From Dasypus novemcinctus (lineage: Eukaryota > Chordata > Mammalia > Cingulata > Dasypodidae), in NCBI RefSeq assembly GCF_030445035.2, contig NC_080701.1, positions 19,870,798 to 19,934,797 on the forward strand: a stretch of 64,000 bases of DNA, read 5' to 3'. The notes beneath the pieces were generated by a model. That model had not been told where the DNA came from, made no database searches, and saw only the letters and a program-made list of their open reading frames with translations. The stretch's first letter is position 1. Each line of letters begins with the position of its first letter. Positions 10,994 to 22,039 of this stretch are shown in pieces. A program made the translations under genes and the position numbers.

Positions 10994-11492
10994 GTGATCT
11001 AAAAATCTCATTGTCAGGCAATTCTATCATATGGTCTGGCCGCAGGGTCAGCATGTGACCCACCGAGGCTCTGGACGGCGACTCCTGTGAATCGAGCCAA
11101 GCAGGAGGTGCTGAGGGCCCCCCGGGGGCCGCAGCCGCGTGGTGGGCCACTGGTCAGCTGCACCGCCTGGGCCGCCCAGGCTCGTTCTGGAAAATGCCTG
11201 CCAGGGAAGAACTGCTCTCCAAGTTCCATCCAGTGCCAATAGTCAGGATGCTGTGATTCGTGTGGAAGCACCCCTACTCTTACCACACCACTTCTTCCTT
11301 CAAGAGAGAGAGTCTCCGGGAGGGTGGATCATCACAGGGAGCCTTCCAAAGGGATGAGGGACGAGCTTGCAGAGAATCCGGCGCTCAGAGCCTGCTGCTT
11401 CCTGATTCCTGACGAGGTGTCTTGAACACCCACTCTGGGTGGGTGCCAGAAAAGGATTTTCCCCACTTTACAAATAGAGAAGCTGAGGCTTC

Positions 11493-11506
11493 AGGAGATG
11501 ACATGC
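11493..11506 (+). repeat. Left TSD of DAS SINE
   Basis: AGGAGATGACATGC is repeated exactly at 11870-11883, a perfect 14-bp TSD. Confidence 0.95.
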
Positions 11507-11788
11507 GGGAAGCGGACTTGGCCCAGTGGTTAGGGCATCCGTCTACCACATGGGAGGTCCACGGTTCAAACCCCGGGCCTCCTTGACCCGTGTGGAGCTG
11601 GCCCATGCGCAGTGCTGATGCGCGCAAGGAGTGCCGTGCCACACAGGGGTGTCCCCCGTGTAGGGGAGCCCCACGCGCAAGGAGTGCGCCCCGTAAGGAG
11701 AGCCGCTGACAACAACAGAAGCAGACAAAGAAGACACAGCAAATGGACACAGAGAACAGACAACGGAGGGGGCGCAAGGGGAGAGAAA

Positions 11789-11835
<47 letters not shown>

Positions 11836-11869
11836 AATCTTTTTTAAAAAAAGTATCATTAAAGAAAAA
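11507..11869 (+). mobile_element. DAS-III-type SINE with internal deletion and long AAAT tail
   Basis: A complete head (GGGAAGCGGACTTGGCCCAG; B box GGTTCAAACCC near 11563). The body jumps from GGAGAGCCGC to TGACAACAACAG at about 11710, losing roughly 120 bp present in the other copies. The tail contains a pure (AAAT)n run at about 11785-11837. A perfect 14-bp TSD flanks it. Confidence 0.95.
11785..11837 (+). repeat. (AAAT)n microsatellite in SINE tail
   Basis: About 12-13 uninterrupted AAAT units, grown from the short AATAAAT tail typical of this SINE. It is likely length-variable. Confidence 0.9.
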
Positions 11870-11985
11870 AGGAGATGACATGCACCGATGAGGCCACATA
11901 CCTGGGAAGAGAAGCAGCCGGGATTTGACTCTAGACCTGTCTGCCCCCGCAGGCCGCAAACGGCCCACTGCGCTGCCTTGCCCAA

Positions 11986-12399
11986 GAGAAGCGCTCGATT
12001 TGGATGAAACAGAAGTCATCACAGAGTCACAAATTTTACACAAGAGCAATGTCTTCCCTCCTTCCCGGGCTTTTTAGAGAACTGCTAAAACGCATAATGG
12101 AACGTTTGACACTTCCCCTCCCTCTCCAACACCCCTCGTCTCCCGTCTGCCCCGCACCAGGGGAAGGAGAGAATTTAACACAGGCAGAGAAGGAGGAAAG
12201 GACAGGCTTGGGATGCTCGTCGCCTGGACAATCGATGACAACCTCGACGACGTGCACGTATTAATACCTCACGTATTAATAGAAACGATGGACGCACAGT
12301 GTACACACCCAAACGTCTGCTCTAGATTGCTAGGTGCTCTTGGCAAGTGGTGCTTCCCCGTGATGGAAATTGAATTTAGGTTACAGAACATCATCTGGC
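11986..12399. other. Non-repetitive stretch with tandem AT-rich motif
   Basis: Unique sequence with no gene signature. CACGTATTAATA occurs twice at 12255-12266 and 12270-12281. See the findings. Confidence 0.35.
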
Positions 12400-12760
12400 C
12401 CAATTGCCACTGAATTATTCCACGCAGAATATCGAAGTTAATTTTTGGGCCTGTCAGCCCGGTTGATGAGTCGGGCGGCTGTCAGCCCGGCTGCTCCTGC
12501 CGCGGGTGCCAGAGAAGACTTTGAAAGTCACGCCATCCAAACAGCGACCTTGGCGGGGGACAGGGGCTTAGGTTACCCAGGAAGGATTTGAATACCTGTT
12601 TACAGGCAGGCTATCAGATAGCCGACCGCTGACTGCAGGGTTGTAACTCACTTCCCAGAGGGCTTCCAACACCGTAAAACACCAAGGCCCTGCTCGGGAA
12701 GTCTAGCCAGACCCGGGACTGATTTAGAGGCCCGGATCCATTCAGAGAGTATCTAATCTA
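12400..12760. promoter_or_regulatory. Candidate conserved non-coding element B
   Basis: A repeat-free block with CCAATTGCCACTGAATTATTCC and GTTAATTTTTGGG, then CTGTCAGCCCGG twice (12451-12462, 12479-12490) around GTTGATGAGTCGGGCGG, and CTATCAGATAGC (GATA-like palindrome) near 12610. The CTGTCA words match TALE homeodomain (MEIS/PREP) sites. An enhancer is plausible but unproven. Confidence 0.5.
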
Positions 12761-12829
12761 TTGTCTTTTATTGCACACACTACTCAGTCTCCCTCTCTCC
12801 CTCTAGCAACTTCTTTTTTTCCCCTCCAA

Positions 12830-13440
12830 GAAGTACCAGCAATCTAATAGCCCTTAAAGGGATGCTGTTCGGAAGTGCTTGTTTGATTCAAAGATAGTGA
12901 GGGTTCTTTATGCCACAGTCCCATAAATTTTAAAAATCCTAATCGCTGCTGCTGTATAAATATACGTATTTTTTTCCTTGCAGGTCAACCGGGCCCTGTC
13001 CCCTTCCCGCCTTCCAGCTCAGTGGGCACACTTCTCCCTGCACCCACCATTAACTCCCCCCGAAACCCCCCTTTGCCGAAAGCCAGCAGGGCCACTTTTT
13101 TGCTTCTCTTCTAATTGTCTTGGGCCATCTGATATTGAAATAATCCATAATTGCTTAATCTATCTGTGTCTGTGTGGCAAGAAACGGAAAAGCACTTTAG
13201 AAAGATCAATCATCTAAAATCATTGAGCGGCATATTGGAAGTAGGGTCGTCGCCTGCTCCCAGCTGAGAAAATGATGGTGGTAGGAGATAAAGGCTTGGA
13301 GAGGAGGCTGCTCTGTCTCCATCGCTTTTTGATTCCGAGATAGATTCCCAGGAGCGCTAACTGCTCTCCGTTTGTGCTAAACAAAGAGAATAGCATTGGA
13401 AGTCACAGCCACATAAATGACACGACAATCAAGTAAAGGA
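12830..13440. promoter_or_regulatory. Candidate conserved non-coding element C
   Basis: Repeat-free and AT-rich with islands such as AGCCCTTAAAGGGATGCTG (12850), CCATAATTGCTTAATCTATC (13145), AAGATCAATCATCTAAAATC (13202) and TTTGATTCAAAGATAG (12883). A strong acceptor-like tract (TTTTTTTCCTTGCAG) ends at about 12983, but the following frame shows no domain. Confidence 0.45.
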
Positions 13441-13449
13441 CTCCCTGCC

Positions 13450-14130
13450 CCTTGTCTCCTGCCAGTACTAGCATTCTAATAGATGAAGTGACATGGTGGG
13501 AGGAAAATTCCTTGCCTTGGGACCTTGATCACCAGGGACCAAGGGGCAAAAAGAAATCTGAGTTCCTAAACAGCTGGAAAAAAAATAATAATAAAGGCTC
13601 CGTATGCTCTCAGTAAATAAGTGAGGGAAATTCAGGCTGGAGAAAGCCTGGTGGAGTAGGGTCAGGTTTCTCAGAGAATCAAATGGGAGGCCATTCAGCT
13701 AGTAGAAGAGCACATTAGGCCACGGGGGCTGGGGAAGACGATTATTTTCGAGGTTATGCTTCTCAAGCTGGTCCCCTGCTCCTTCAGCTGCACTGTCCCC
13801 ACCTCGGCTCTTTCTGCTGTTGCTACTGTGGCAGGAGCTTTTTCCCAAGCCCTGGTCCTCCTGGAAGCCTGTGCCTCACTATCCTGCTCTGCAGACAAAA
13901 AGGCATTGCATGGAGGAAACTTGCCAAGACAGGAAGGGAGAAGCCGCGGGCTGGGCCGCCCCCTCACCCTTCTTCCCCTTGGCGGGATCGAGGTGGTCAG
14001 CGATGTGACTTCAGAGATGGTGAGCTGGGAGTGGCTCCCGGAGGGTTAAAGAGGGCCCGGAAGGTAGAGACTCAGGTTCACGTCTCACCAGAAGTCACCA
14101 AAGCCCTGCCGTCTAGAGGTGCGGTGAAGT
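13450..14130. other. Non-repetitive stretch, moderately GC-rich
   Basis: No repeat or convincing exon. Short open frames on both strands at 13695-14049 are mutually exclusive and low-complexity. Confidence 0.35.
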
Positions 14131-14139
14131 TGAGAGAGC

Positions 14140-14240
14140 CGAGGCTTAGGTATGGAAGGACCCAAGTCCACGTCCTACCGGGGCCACTTCTTAGCTGTAA
14201 AAGCAATTTATCATCTCTGAACCTCAACCCATGGACCCCT
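14140..14240 (+). repeat. Possible MIR fragment
   Basis: 'Caagtccacgtcctaccggggccacttcttagctgtaaaa' followed by CATCTCTGAACCTCAACCC resembles a diverged MIR core. Confidence 0.4.
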
Positions 14241-14469
14241 TTGCCGGGCAAGTGAAACCCACAGACCCCTTACCAAGTCCACACCATACTTACATTATTT
14301 AATAAATATCTCACATCCGTGCCAACACGTCCCCACAAGAATTTCTTTTAATTTTAATTCGAACTCATTGACCCCTTGTTAAGAACTCCTACTTTAAGAT
14401 GTCATTGTGCAGCTTAGATCAAGAATTTCAAACAACCAACAAATGATAGGCATTACAATCAGTGGTTAT

Positions 14470-14610
14470 ACAATAACTGGCTTAACTAAAATTATTTTAT
14501 CCTCAAAACAAGCCTGTGGGTTATAAATACTACTCTTCCCTATTTACAAATGAGGAAATCAAGGCATGGGGAGATTCGATAGCTTACCCAAGCATGCTTT
14601 TATATGTTAT
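14470..14610 (-). repeat. MIR fragment, antisense
   Basis: The TTTTATCCTCAAAACAAGCC block followed by CCCTATTTACAAATGAGGAAATC and AGCTTACCCAAGC is a diverged antisense MIR 3' half. Confidence 0.65.
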
Positions 14611-15500
14611 GATGACGATGATGACGGTCATGAATAATAAATGCTAGACACAACCTCTCTAATCAGATAAGGGTGACTGCTCTAAGCTGAAAGCTCAGAC
14701 TTGTATGCTCTTCGCTCAAGCCATGTGCAGTGTTGGAGTGGCATTACAGAGCAGCCTCTTCTGCCGTGTCCAGGACTCTGAGCCCTGTGCGGTCCCAGCG
14801 GGCACTCCTCGGGACCCAGCTGCCTTACCCTGAGAAGTCCTGCCTGTCCTCTGTAGTGACAGAGCTCCATCTTTATCATTTCCCAGGCTCATAGGCGCTA
14901 ACCGTCCTCAAAAGTTTGCCAGCAGGTGCCCACATCTAGGAGTCTACTTATTTAAGGGAGAAGATTTGAAAGCTCTCAGGATTGTTGCATGCTAAGGGTT
15001 GCCAACCACTGAGATGACTTAAGGCATTTCATTTAAGTCTAGTGTCCCTGTCCATCCTAGTGCAAATAGGTACTGGATGTAGCCAAGAGAGTGAGGACCA
15101 ACGCATACCAAGAACTTGCCCACGCACCACCAAGAGTTGGTCAACAGCCTGCCAGGGGAAAGGAAGGGAGTGGCAGCCCCTGCCAGAATTCCATGTTTGG
15201 GTGGGAAGATGGCACACCCTTTCCCCAGAACCTTGGCTTGACGTGGCATCCGGGCGGAGGACGGAACTCAGGGTTCTGTGGGGTCCACATCCTTACCCCT
15301 CAGCACCTCGCCCCACCCACACGACATGCACACGTCCCACCCACCTTGCGCCCCTGCTCAAGGAAAACCGACAAGCCAGGAGGTCGTCAGGCTCGGTTTA
15401 AATGTATTCAAGGGACGGCATGCTCTTGACCTAGCAGCTTTCCCACATGTCGCTTCTCTTGAGACTACTAGGCAAAGGTGAGGCAGGACCTGAGTTCCAG
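14611..15500. other. Non-repetitive stretch
   Basis: A short GATGAC-rich run near 14610-14635 is the only patterned part. Overlapping short frames at 15019-15481 on both strands carry no recognisable domain. Confidence 0.35.
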
Positions 15501-15509
15501 CGGTTGGTG

Positions 15510-15565
15510 CCTGACTCTTAACAAGTCCTCGATAAATATCTGCTGAGGGGAATGAATGAATGGGT
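15510..15565 (+). repeat. L2 3' end fragment
   Basis: 'Ggttggtgcctgactctt' then CCTCGATAAATATCTGCTGAGGGGAATGAATGAATG fits the terminal AATAAATATTTGTTGAATGAATG of LINE L2. Confidence 0.55.
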
Positions 15566-16470
15566 GTCCATTAGCAAGAAAGCGTAAAGGAAACGGGCTG
15601 GTGGGAGTGCCTAGAGGAAGCAGAGGGAAGACCACAGCTCCCCTGTTTACAGAAGAAAAGCAAAATGGACCCTGGGAGGGAGGGACTAAGACTCACAGAG
15701 TGACAGCAAAGTGTAAGTGAGCATCGTCTTTATCGGCCCGAGGACCCCAGGCTGGGATTTATGAAAACAGGTAAGAAGGGTAGAGACTGTCATGAGCAGT
15801 AAAACAACGAGGAGCTGGAGAACCAAGAGTTTCAGTAGCAAGGGGGATGTGTCCTTAGAAAAGTCACAAAGACAAATAGGGAGAGAAGCCCAAGGGACAA
15901 ATAAACGGGGAGGAGAGACAGTTTCCAAAGCCCGAAGAAATACAACAGGATTATCACAGCAGTTCCCACCCTCCACTTGGCTCTAGTCAAAGAAAGAGAA
16001 GAAAAGAAAATGCACCCCAGAGAGCTTGACAAGTTGTAATGTCTCAAATTTTTAGAATATGAGAAACGCTTAAGAATGAGGAAAACATATCTTATTATCT
16101 TATCATGGGAAAGGGAATAACATTTTTCTCTCAATCATTTCTATCAGACAGATGAGGGAATTTGAAAATTTCAATTAAATTGATGTTTTCCAGACTAATC
16201 TCAAGTTTCTGGCCAGGAAGGAACTTCTCCTTGCTCTGAAAATTCAGTCTTACCTGATTTGATCTTTGGTTAGCAACTAATGAGGTACATTCTCTGCAGA
16301 GAAAACTGGTGCTTCTCTTTACAGTGCATCGGATTCTCTCATTTGTTTAGGTTGGCTACATCAGCCTAAAAGAGAAATCACATAGTTTCTAGCATTTACA
16401 CCAGTGAAGAATGCATAAGATCTTATGAAGAAAAGAATTTTTTTTTATGAGAAAAATGGAAAGGCATACC
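15566..16470. other. Non-repetitive stretch
   Basis: No gene or recognised repeat. It is AT-rich toward the right, where an old L1 begins. Confidence 0.35.
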
Positions 16471-16479
16471 ATGTTTCAT

Positions 16480-18590
16480 GGATAAAGTGACCTAGTGTTC
16501 ATAAAGACACCAATTTTAAACAAGTGAATTTACAAATTCAAAACAATTTTGAATAAAATTACAGGATTTTTAAAGGTTTTATACAAACTTCTTTTTAACG
16601 TATATAGAAAAATAGAAGTTCATTAGTAGCTATATCAAGTTTGAGAATAAAAAAGAGCAATTAAAATAGGAAAGGTAGCAGGAATAGATAAATCAAATCC
16701 CGGAACACAATAAAGAGCTCAAAAATTTATATTTACCTATGGAAACTTGATATATAATTGAATGTTACCACAAACCAGTGGGGAAATAATGGATGTTTAA
16801 ACAGATGGTATTTGGAAATTACATAGCTATATGAGAAGAAGAAGGAAAAAAAACCTGTTGGATTATTGATTTATACCACAAACAGTGAAAACTCCAGATG
16901 AATTAAAGACCTAAGAAAGACAAAACTAAAAATCTAATTTTAAAATTTTGGAGAATATTTTTGTGACATGGAGTGAAGAAGAACTCTTAAGTAAGAACTC
17001 AAAAGCACAAATTATAATGTAAAAAAGAAATTGTGGATTTGAGTACACTATTCCATTCCATGAACAGAGGAGTGGGAAAGAGGATGATGCTATTTTCAAT
17101 GTTGAAAATTAACAAATGGATTGTCATCTGGCATATACAAGCAATTTTCACAAATCAACCAGAAAAGTGAAAAAGGATATAAGTATGGAATTCACAGAAG
17201 GCGAAATTCAAGAGTTTAACATATATAAAGAGAGATTCAACTTTATTAATGATTAGATGTAAATTAAAACAAGTTTTTTTTCTTTTTTAAATTTTTTTAT
17301 ATCAATGTTGCAAGTTACACCAATAACACAAGATAACTACAATAACAGTAAATCTGCTTTGGTCCGTGGTTACACTCCCCCTTGTTTTGGTTCACTCCTC
17401 AATCTTGAGGGATTTCGGGTCATGTCCACTCTGACTGGTTCAGGCTGAGGGGGATATAGATTTTATGGGGCAAACTTGCTTGCAGTTGAAGATACTCCTT
17501 GTTTGGGGGACGGGACTGGTCTAGCATCATCATTTTGTTGGTTATTACACCACATTTTATAATTATTCAAATGTCCAAGATTTAAAAATCAGATAATAAA
17601 TGTTGGAAAGATATGGAGAAACATGAGCCCTTGTGCAGATACACTGTCACAGCCTTTGTGGCAAACAATATGGCAGATTAGTACATAGAAGAATAAGCAT
17701 TTTCATCACCGAATGGATGGAAATAGCTGGGAACTGGGGACAACTGAACAGTCCACCACTAGGGACTTCCTATGGACTTAGAGGCAACGCAGGAGTAGAG
17801 CATGCAGTAACATAGATTTTTTTAAAACAAAGTATTGAATCCTGCTTCTGGATGGAACCAAGTAGCTGGCGGCTGGCAGGAGTCCCACAAAGAACAGCCA
17901 GGAAAGCTAAAATGGTAAAGGCTGATGATGCCAAAAGCTGGCAAGGAAACCAAACCCTCATACATTGCTGGTAGTGCAACCAACCACTTTATAAACACGT
18001 GGGTCATATTTCCTAGAGCTGATTGTAAGTATTTATATCCTAAGATGTGACAATTCCACTGGTCAGTACATATTCATCAGACATGCATATAAATGTTAAC
18101 CAGAAGGATCTCTGTAGGATGGGCCTGGCAGCACTACTTGTAACTGCCCTAAACTATTAATAAAACAGCCCAAATGCCTATCAACTGTAGAATTAACACA
18201 CACATTCTGGGATAGTCATCCAATGGAATACTCTATAGCAATAAAAACAGATGAACAATATGGTCTAATCTCACAAATATGTTCAGTGAAGGAAGTCAAA
18301 CACAGATATTACATAATGCAAAATTCTCTTTATGTAAATATCAAAAACAGGCAAAATTCATCTGTGATGCTGAGACCCCGAATGGTGGTTCCCCCTGGCA
18401 GGGGAAAGGCTGTGACTGGAACAGGTACGAGGGGTCTGGCTGGGCTCAGATTATCTTCTGTCCCTTTATGCAAGTGCTGGTTCCTTGTTTATTTTGTAAA
18501 AACTCATCAAGCTACACACTTAGAAGTTGTGCAATTTTCTGTACATGTTGTATTTACTTGAAATTTATATAATTAAAAAAGTATTGAGTG
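16480..18590 (+). repeat. Old L1 (L1M-type) 3' half, split by an inserted L1 3' UTR
   Basis: Diverged ORF2 C-terminal and 3' UTR sequence. Recognisable parts are GATGTAAATTAAAACAAG before 17272, the 'cattgctggtagtgcaa' block near 17963, CCAATGGAATACTCTATAGCAATAAA near 18222, and a terminal ACTCATCAAGCTACACACTTA block near 18505. It carries no open frame of note. The break at 17272-17545 is a younger antisense L1 3' UTR. Confidence 0.75.
17272..17545 (-). mobile_element. Antisense L1 3' UTR fragment inserted in old L1
   Basis: It starts with a T-rich run and shares the block 'aaatctgctttggtccgtggttac', CCTCAATCTTGAGG and CAGTTGAAGATACTCC with the antisense 3' UTR copies at 425-1005 and 48376-49970. 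The 3'-most part of the UTR present in those copies is missing. Confidence 0.7.
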
Positions 18591-18639
18591 GCACAATAAG
18601 AACAGAAATAATTCAATCCTATGCACCTGTGTTTATAAA

Positions 18640-18790
18640 AACAAGAAAAGGAAAAGAGGGAGGAGGAAGAAAGAAGGAAAAGAGAAAGAGGAAGAAAGAG
18701 GAGAAGAAAAAAGAGAAAATCAAAACCAAGAGGACTGTGAGAGGTAAGAGAGCTAGAGAAGGGAAAAAAATAGAGACAGAGAGGAGACTA
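18640..18790 (+). repeat. Polypurine GA-rich tract
   Basis: About 150 nt almost entirely of A and G with few pyrimidines. It probably arose from an expanded A-rich tail behind the L1. The lysine/arginine/glutamate-rich open frame across it is an artefact of composition. Confidence 0.75.
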
Positions 18791-18995
18791 TTTGGGTTCT
18801 CTATTTGGTAAATCAGTAGTTCAAAATCAGAGCACCAAGATGATTGTAGTAAACAATATTTACAGAAGTGAAAACCTGTTAAGCAGTGGACCCTATTCCT
18901 GCCACCACCATGAATTACTTTCACTAACTAATTTGATTTCATAGTACAAATAGGAACATAATCATTACTGTATAAGTGGTTAAAAAAATACCTTA

Positions 18996-19366
18996 GGGGG
19001 AGTGGATGTGGCTCAAGCAGTTGGGTGCCTACCTTTTACATGGGAGGTCCCAGTTTTGGTTCCTGGTGCCTCCTAAAGAAAACAAGCAGACAACAAGCTG
19101 ATGCAAAGAGCTGGCATAACGAGCTGACACATCAAGCTGATGCAACAAGGAGATATAACAATAAGGGAGCAGATGTAGCTCAAGAGATTAGGCACCCACT
19201 TCCCACATGGGAGGTCCCAGGTTCGGTTTCCAATGCCTCCTACAGAAGGCGAACAGACACAGCAAACACACAACAAGCACAAAACAATGAGCGGAGAGAT
19301 AAGGAGCTATCTCGGGGCCAGGGGGGAATAAGTAAATAAGTAAATCTTTTTTAAAAAAGCAAAACT
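18996..19366 (+). mobile_element. Two-headed tRNA-derived SINE
   Basis: Two tRNA-like heads in tandem: GGGGGAGTGGATGTGGCTCA at 18996 and GGGAGCAGATGTAGCTCA at 19165, each with an A-box-like GTGGCTCAAGC/GTAGCTCAAG. Each is followed by a MACATGGGAGGTCCCAG-type block and a B-box-like word, with ACAAGCTGATGCAA-type linker between. The tail is AAGTAAATAAGTAAATC plus A run. It is related to, but shorter-bodied than, the DAS-III copies. Confidence 0.88.
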
Positions 19367-19924
19367 TAGGGTCTTTGGATCTCCCTAATTATTTTAGTCT
19401 GGGGAGCCTACAGTCCTAGTGTTAGTTGACTATATTTCTTAAAAAGCAAAGGGGTAGGAAGAAGGACCGGGAAGAGTTTTGCTCAGTTTTGTACTTTGTT
19501 TTTTTACAATTGGTGCAGCAATATGGGCCTCTGGACTCATTATCAAGGGCAGGCTATCATTTTTCATCATGAACTTCAGATCCCTTTCTTAGTGTGTAGT
19601 GGGAAACAGAGTCTCATTTAGTACGAAACAACCTGCCCTGGGCTAGAAAGCCATGGTTTGACAGAAAATACACTTCATTTTGGGATCTCTGGTGTTTTGG
19701 TCATGGTTTCTTGCAGTTTGTTTGTTTTCTTCACCTGGAAGACTTACTTGAAATCAAAAAGCCTCCTAGCCAGATGGAAGCTGCATCTCGAGAAGGTGGT
19801 TTTGAGCATGGGCTTTTTGGAGCAGGAGCTACTCTCTGCTCCTCCTTTTGGAACTCATTGCCTATTTTCATTTAATGCCCCATCCGAATATATAGAATCA
19901 TGTTTCACTTCAGATATTTCCAAC
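19367..19924. other. Unclassified stretch
   Basis: The small open frame 19658-19954 has a hydrophobic stretch but no family match I recognise, so it is probably chance. Confidence 0.3.
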
Positions 19925-20195
19925 CATTATCCTGGAAAGCAATTGCTCGCCTGATGAATATCTTGTCCCTTCTTCAAAATCCACCTCTCCACTCCCATGC
20001 CAAATGAGTTGTACATCTGCACTACATTTTCTGTGCACTTCTGGCATTACACACACATATTAAATTTAAATAATGTGTGTACACGGCTGCCTCACCCACT
20101 GGACCATGAGCTTTCTGAGGGCAAGACAATTATATTCAATTTTGTGAAATTCAGAGCCCACTACACTATCCAGCATTTGATAGGTGCTCACGAGC
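19925..20195 (+). repeat. L2 3' region
   Basis: CCTTCTTCAAAATCCACCTC, then GGACCATGAGCTTTCTGAGGGCAAGAC and a GATAGGTGCTCACGAG end follow the L2 3' UTR order. Confidence 0.65.
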
Positions 20196-20639
20196 GGTTG
20201 CAACATCTTCACTGTTTGCTGAATCGATTGTGGTGCGAATTATCATTCAGGTGCCCAAATTCAAATTTTAAGAATGGAGATCCACCTAGAAGTTAAAATC
20301 ATTAGAAGGTGCATTAGACCCAGATTGTGAAAGCATATACCACACTTCCACTAGGGCAACTGTTCTGCCAGTGGCCTCCATAAAATTCCAGTAGACCTCT
20401 CTATTCCACAATCTTGTCTCTCCCTTGATTCTCAGATCCTTCATCGACTCTTTCTTATTCATTACCTTTTTTTTTTTTTTCTGGAAAAAGACTTGATAAT
20501 GCTGAAAATTTTATTCTCCATAAATCCCTCGTCAATCAGCAAACAGCTTTTTGCCACCTTGGTCCATAAATCAAATTTGCCTGCTTTCTTCTTTTCCCTC
20601 TCCAATTTCATGGCAACATCATAGATTGCCCAATAAAGT
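20196..20639. other. Unclassified stretch
   Basis: A T run at about 20466-20481 could be a retroposed tail on the minus strand. No other signal. Confidence 0.3.
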
Positions 20640-20870
20640 GCTATTAGTTGTTATAATGATTTGAGAAGTTAAAGATTTGCAAAGCACTTCTATGTATTAT
20701 CTCATTTTACACTCAAATCAACCATGTAAAATAAAACCAAGTTTACAAATGAGTAAATCAAGACTCAGAAGGCTTAGTGTTTGCTGAAGATCGGGGAGCC
20801 AAGAAGTAGCAGAGTCAGGACCGAAAATCCATCTCCTGCTAACAATACCATATAGCAGCTAATAAACATG
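20640..20870 (-). repeat. MIR fragment, antisense
   Basis: GCAAAGCACTTCTATGTATTATCTCATTTTACACTC, TTTACAAATGAGTAAATCAAG and GCAGAGTCAGGACCG in the antisense MIR order. Confidence 0.7.
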
Positions 20871-21039
20871 CCCCTGATAACAACCATCACTCATCCACAT
20901 GAATACGTACACTCAGCCATAGAGTTATAGCACCGAGTCATACGTCGCCAACTCTATGGTGTAACCAAGAGTGTGAAAATCCGGCCCCTAGTGGCTGGAT
21001 CCAGTAACACACCCAATAACACCAACCAGCCGTTCTGAA

Positions 21040-21830
21040 CCACCATGCTTTCCTCCAACCCCTCTACAAGAGTAGAAACAGAAGCGCCATTGACTCCTTG
21101 TCCTTCTGGAGAGAAGATCCACTGCCCTCTTGAGCAGTCATGCTGTCAAAATGGTTTAACAAGATGCTCCTCCCATTTCTGCAAGACAGAAGGGCACATA
21201 AGCTTTCCTAGGAGGGATATGGTTTCCCAGTTCCTCTCTCATTGGACTGTACAAGCTGCGATCAACTCAGCTATAGGTTTGCTCGAAGGCAAGGCAATCC
21301 AGAACTTTACAAAATAAAGGTCAGAGAGAAAGACACAAGACAGGAGATCAAGATGGGACCAGGGGTCTCACAGCTTCTGGAACTGAGAGCCTCAACCCTA
21401 GTTCCCACCTCGTATTTATTGGAAACTACCAAGCAGCTGTATGCTATTAGAACTGCAACGTTGTCTACAATAATAGGGAGCAACTGCAACATCTAACTGC
21501 AACATCTACAATAGAACAGGTGTAGCGTTTACAACAAGGAACAGGTAAGCCAGTTTCCCACAACATGTACAGACAGGCATCTGACCAAGAAGACAGCTTT
21601 CAGATGTCAGCCTCAACAGGCTCGGGTGTGCTTGCTTGGAGAAGATGCTGAGCACCATGCAGTGGAGGGAGGACAGGCTGGGCTGATCGCCCTCTGGACA
21701 GTATGTTTGCCAGCATCTAAGCTCACTTCTCAGGTGATCTGCAATTGACCTGGGCATCACAGTGGCTGCTACTGCTTTTAGCCCCAGTTAGAATAAGGGA
21801 TGACTTCCAGAAAAGCCCCAGGAGAAGAGT
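21040..21830. other. Unclassified, possibly LTR-derived sequence
   Basis: Long-interspersed-repeat texture: 'actttacaaaataaaggtcagagagaaagacacaagacagg' and repeated CAACATCTA words. A perfect 13-bp tandem (AACTGCAACATCT) lies at 21482-21494 and 21495-21507. No LTR termini or coding domains could be fixed. Confidence 0.35.
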
Positions 21831-22039
21831 TAGGCCAATCAACAGCAGCCAGACCTGCAGCTAGGACTCATTCCATGATCAGGGCCCACTCTTGGAGTGG
21901 AATTGTCACAAAAGCAAACAGATTGCAGGTTCACCAGCCACTCAACTATATGATTGTAAAGCCCTTATGAGCACCAACTATGAAACAATCACCAAGAAAG
22001 GCACAAAGGGAGTGACTGAAGAGGTCCGCCATGTTTTCT

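Larger units (their letters stand above)
11420..11985 (-). repeat. Antisense MIR split by a DAS SINE
   Basis: The left piece (11420-11492) has the complement-side words CCCCACTTTACAAATAGAGAAGCTGAGG. The right piece (11884-11985) continues with CCGGGATTTGACTCTAGACC and ends in CACTGCGCTGCCTTGCCC. Together they give a near-complete antisense MIR, with the DAS SINE of 11507-11869 inserted between. Confidence 0.65.

Noticed and set aside
18527..18811. Lysine/arginine/glutamate-rich frame
   Set aside because: Composition of a polypurine tract, not a protein signal.
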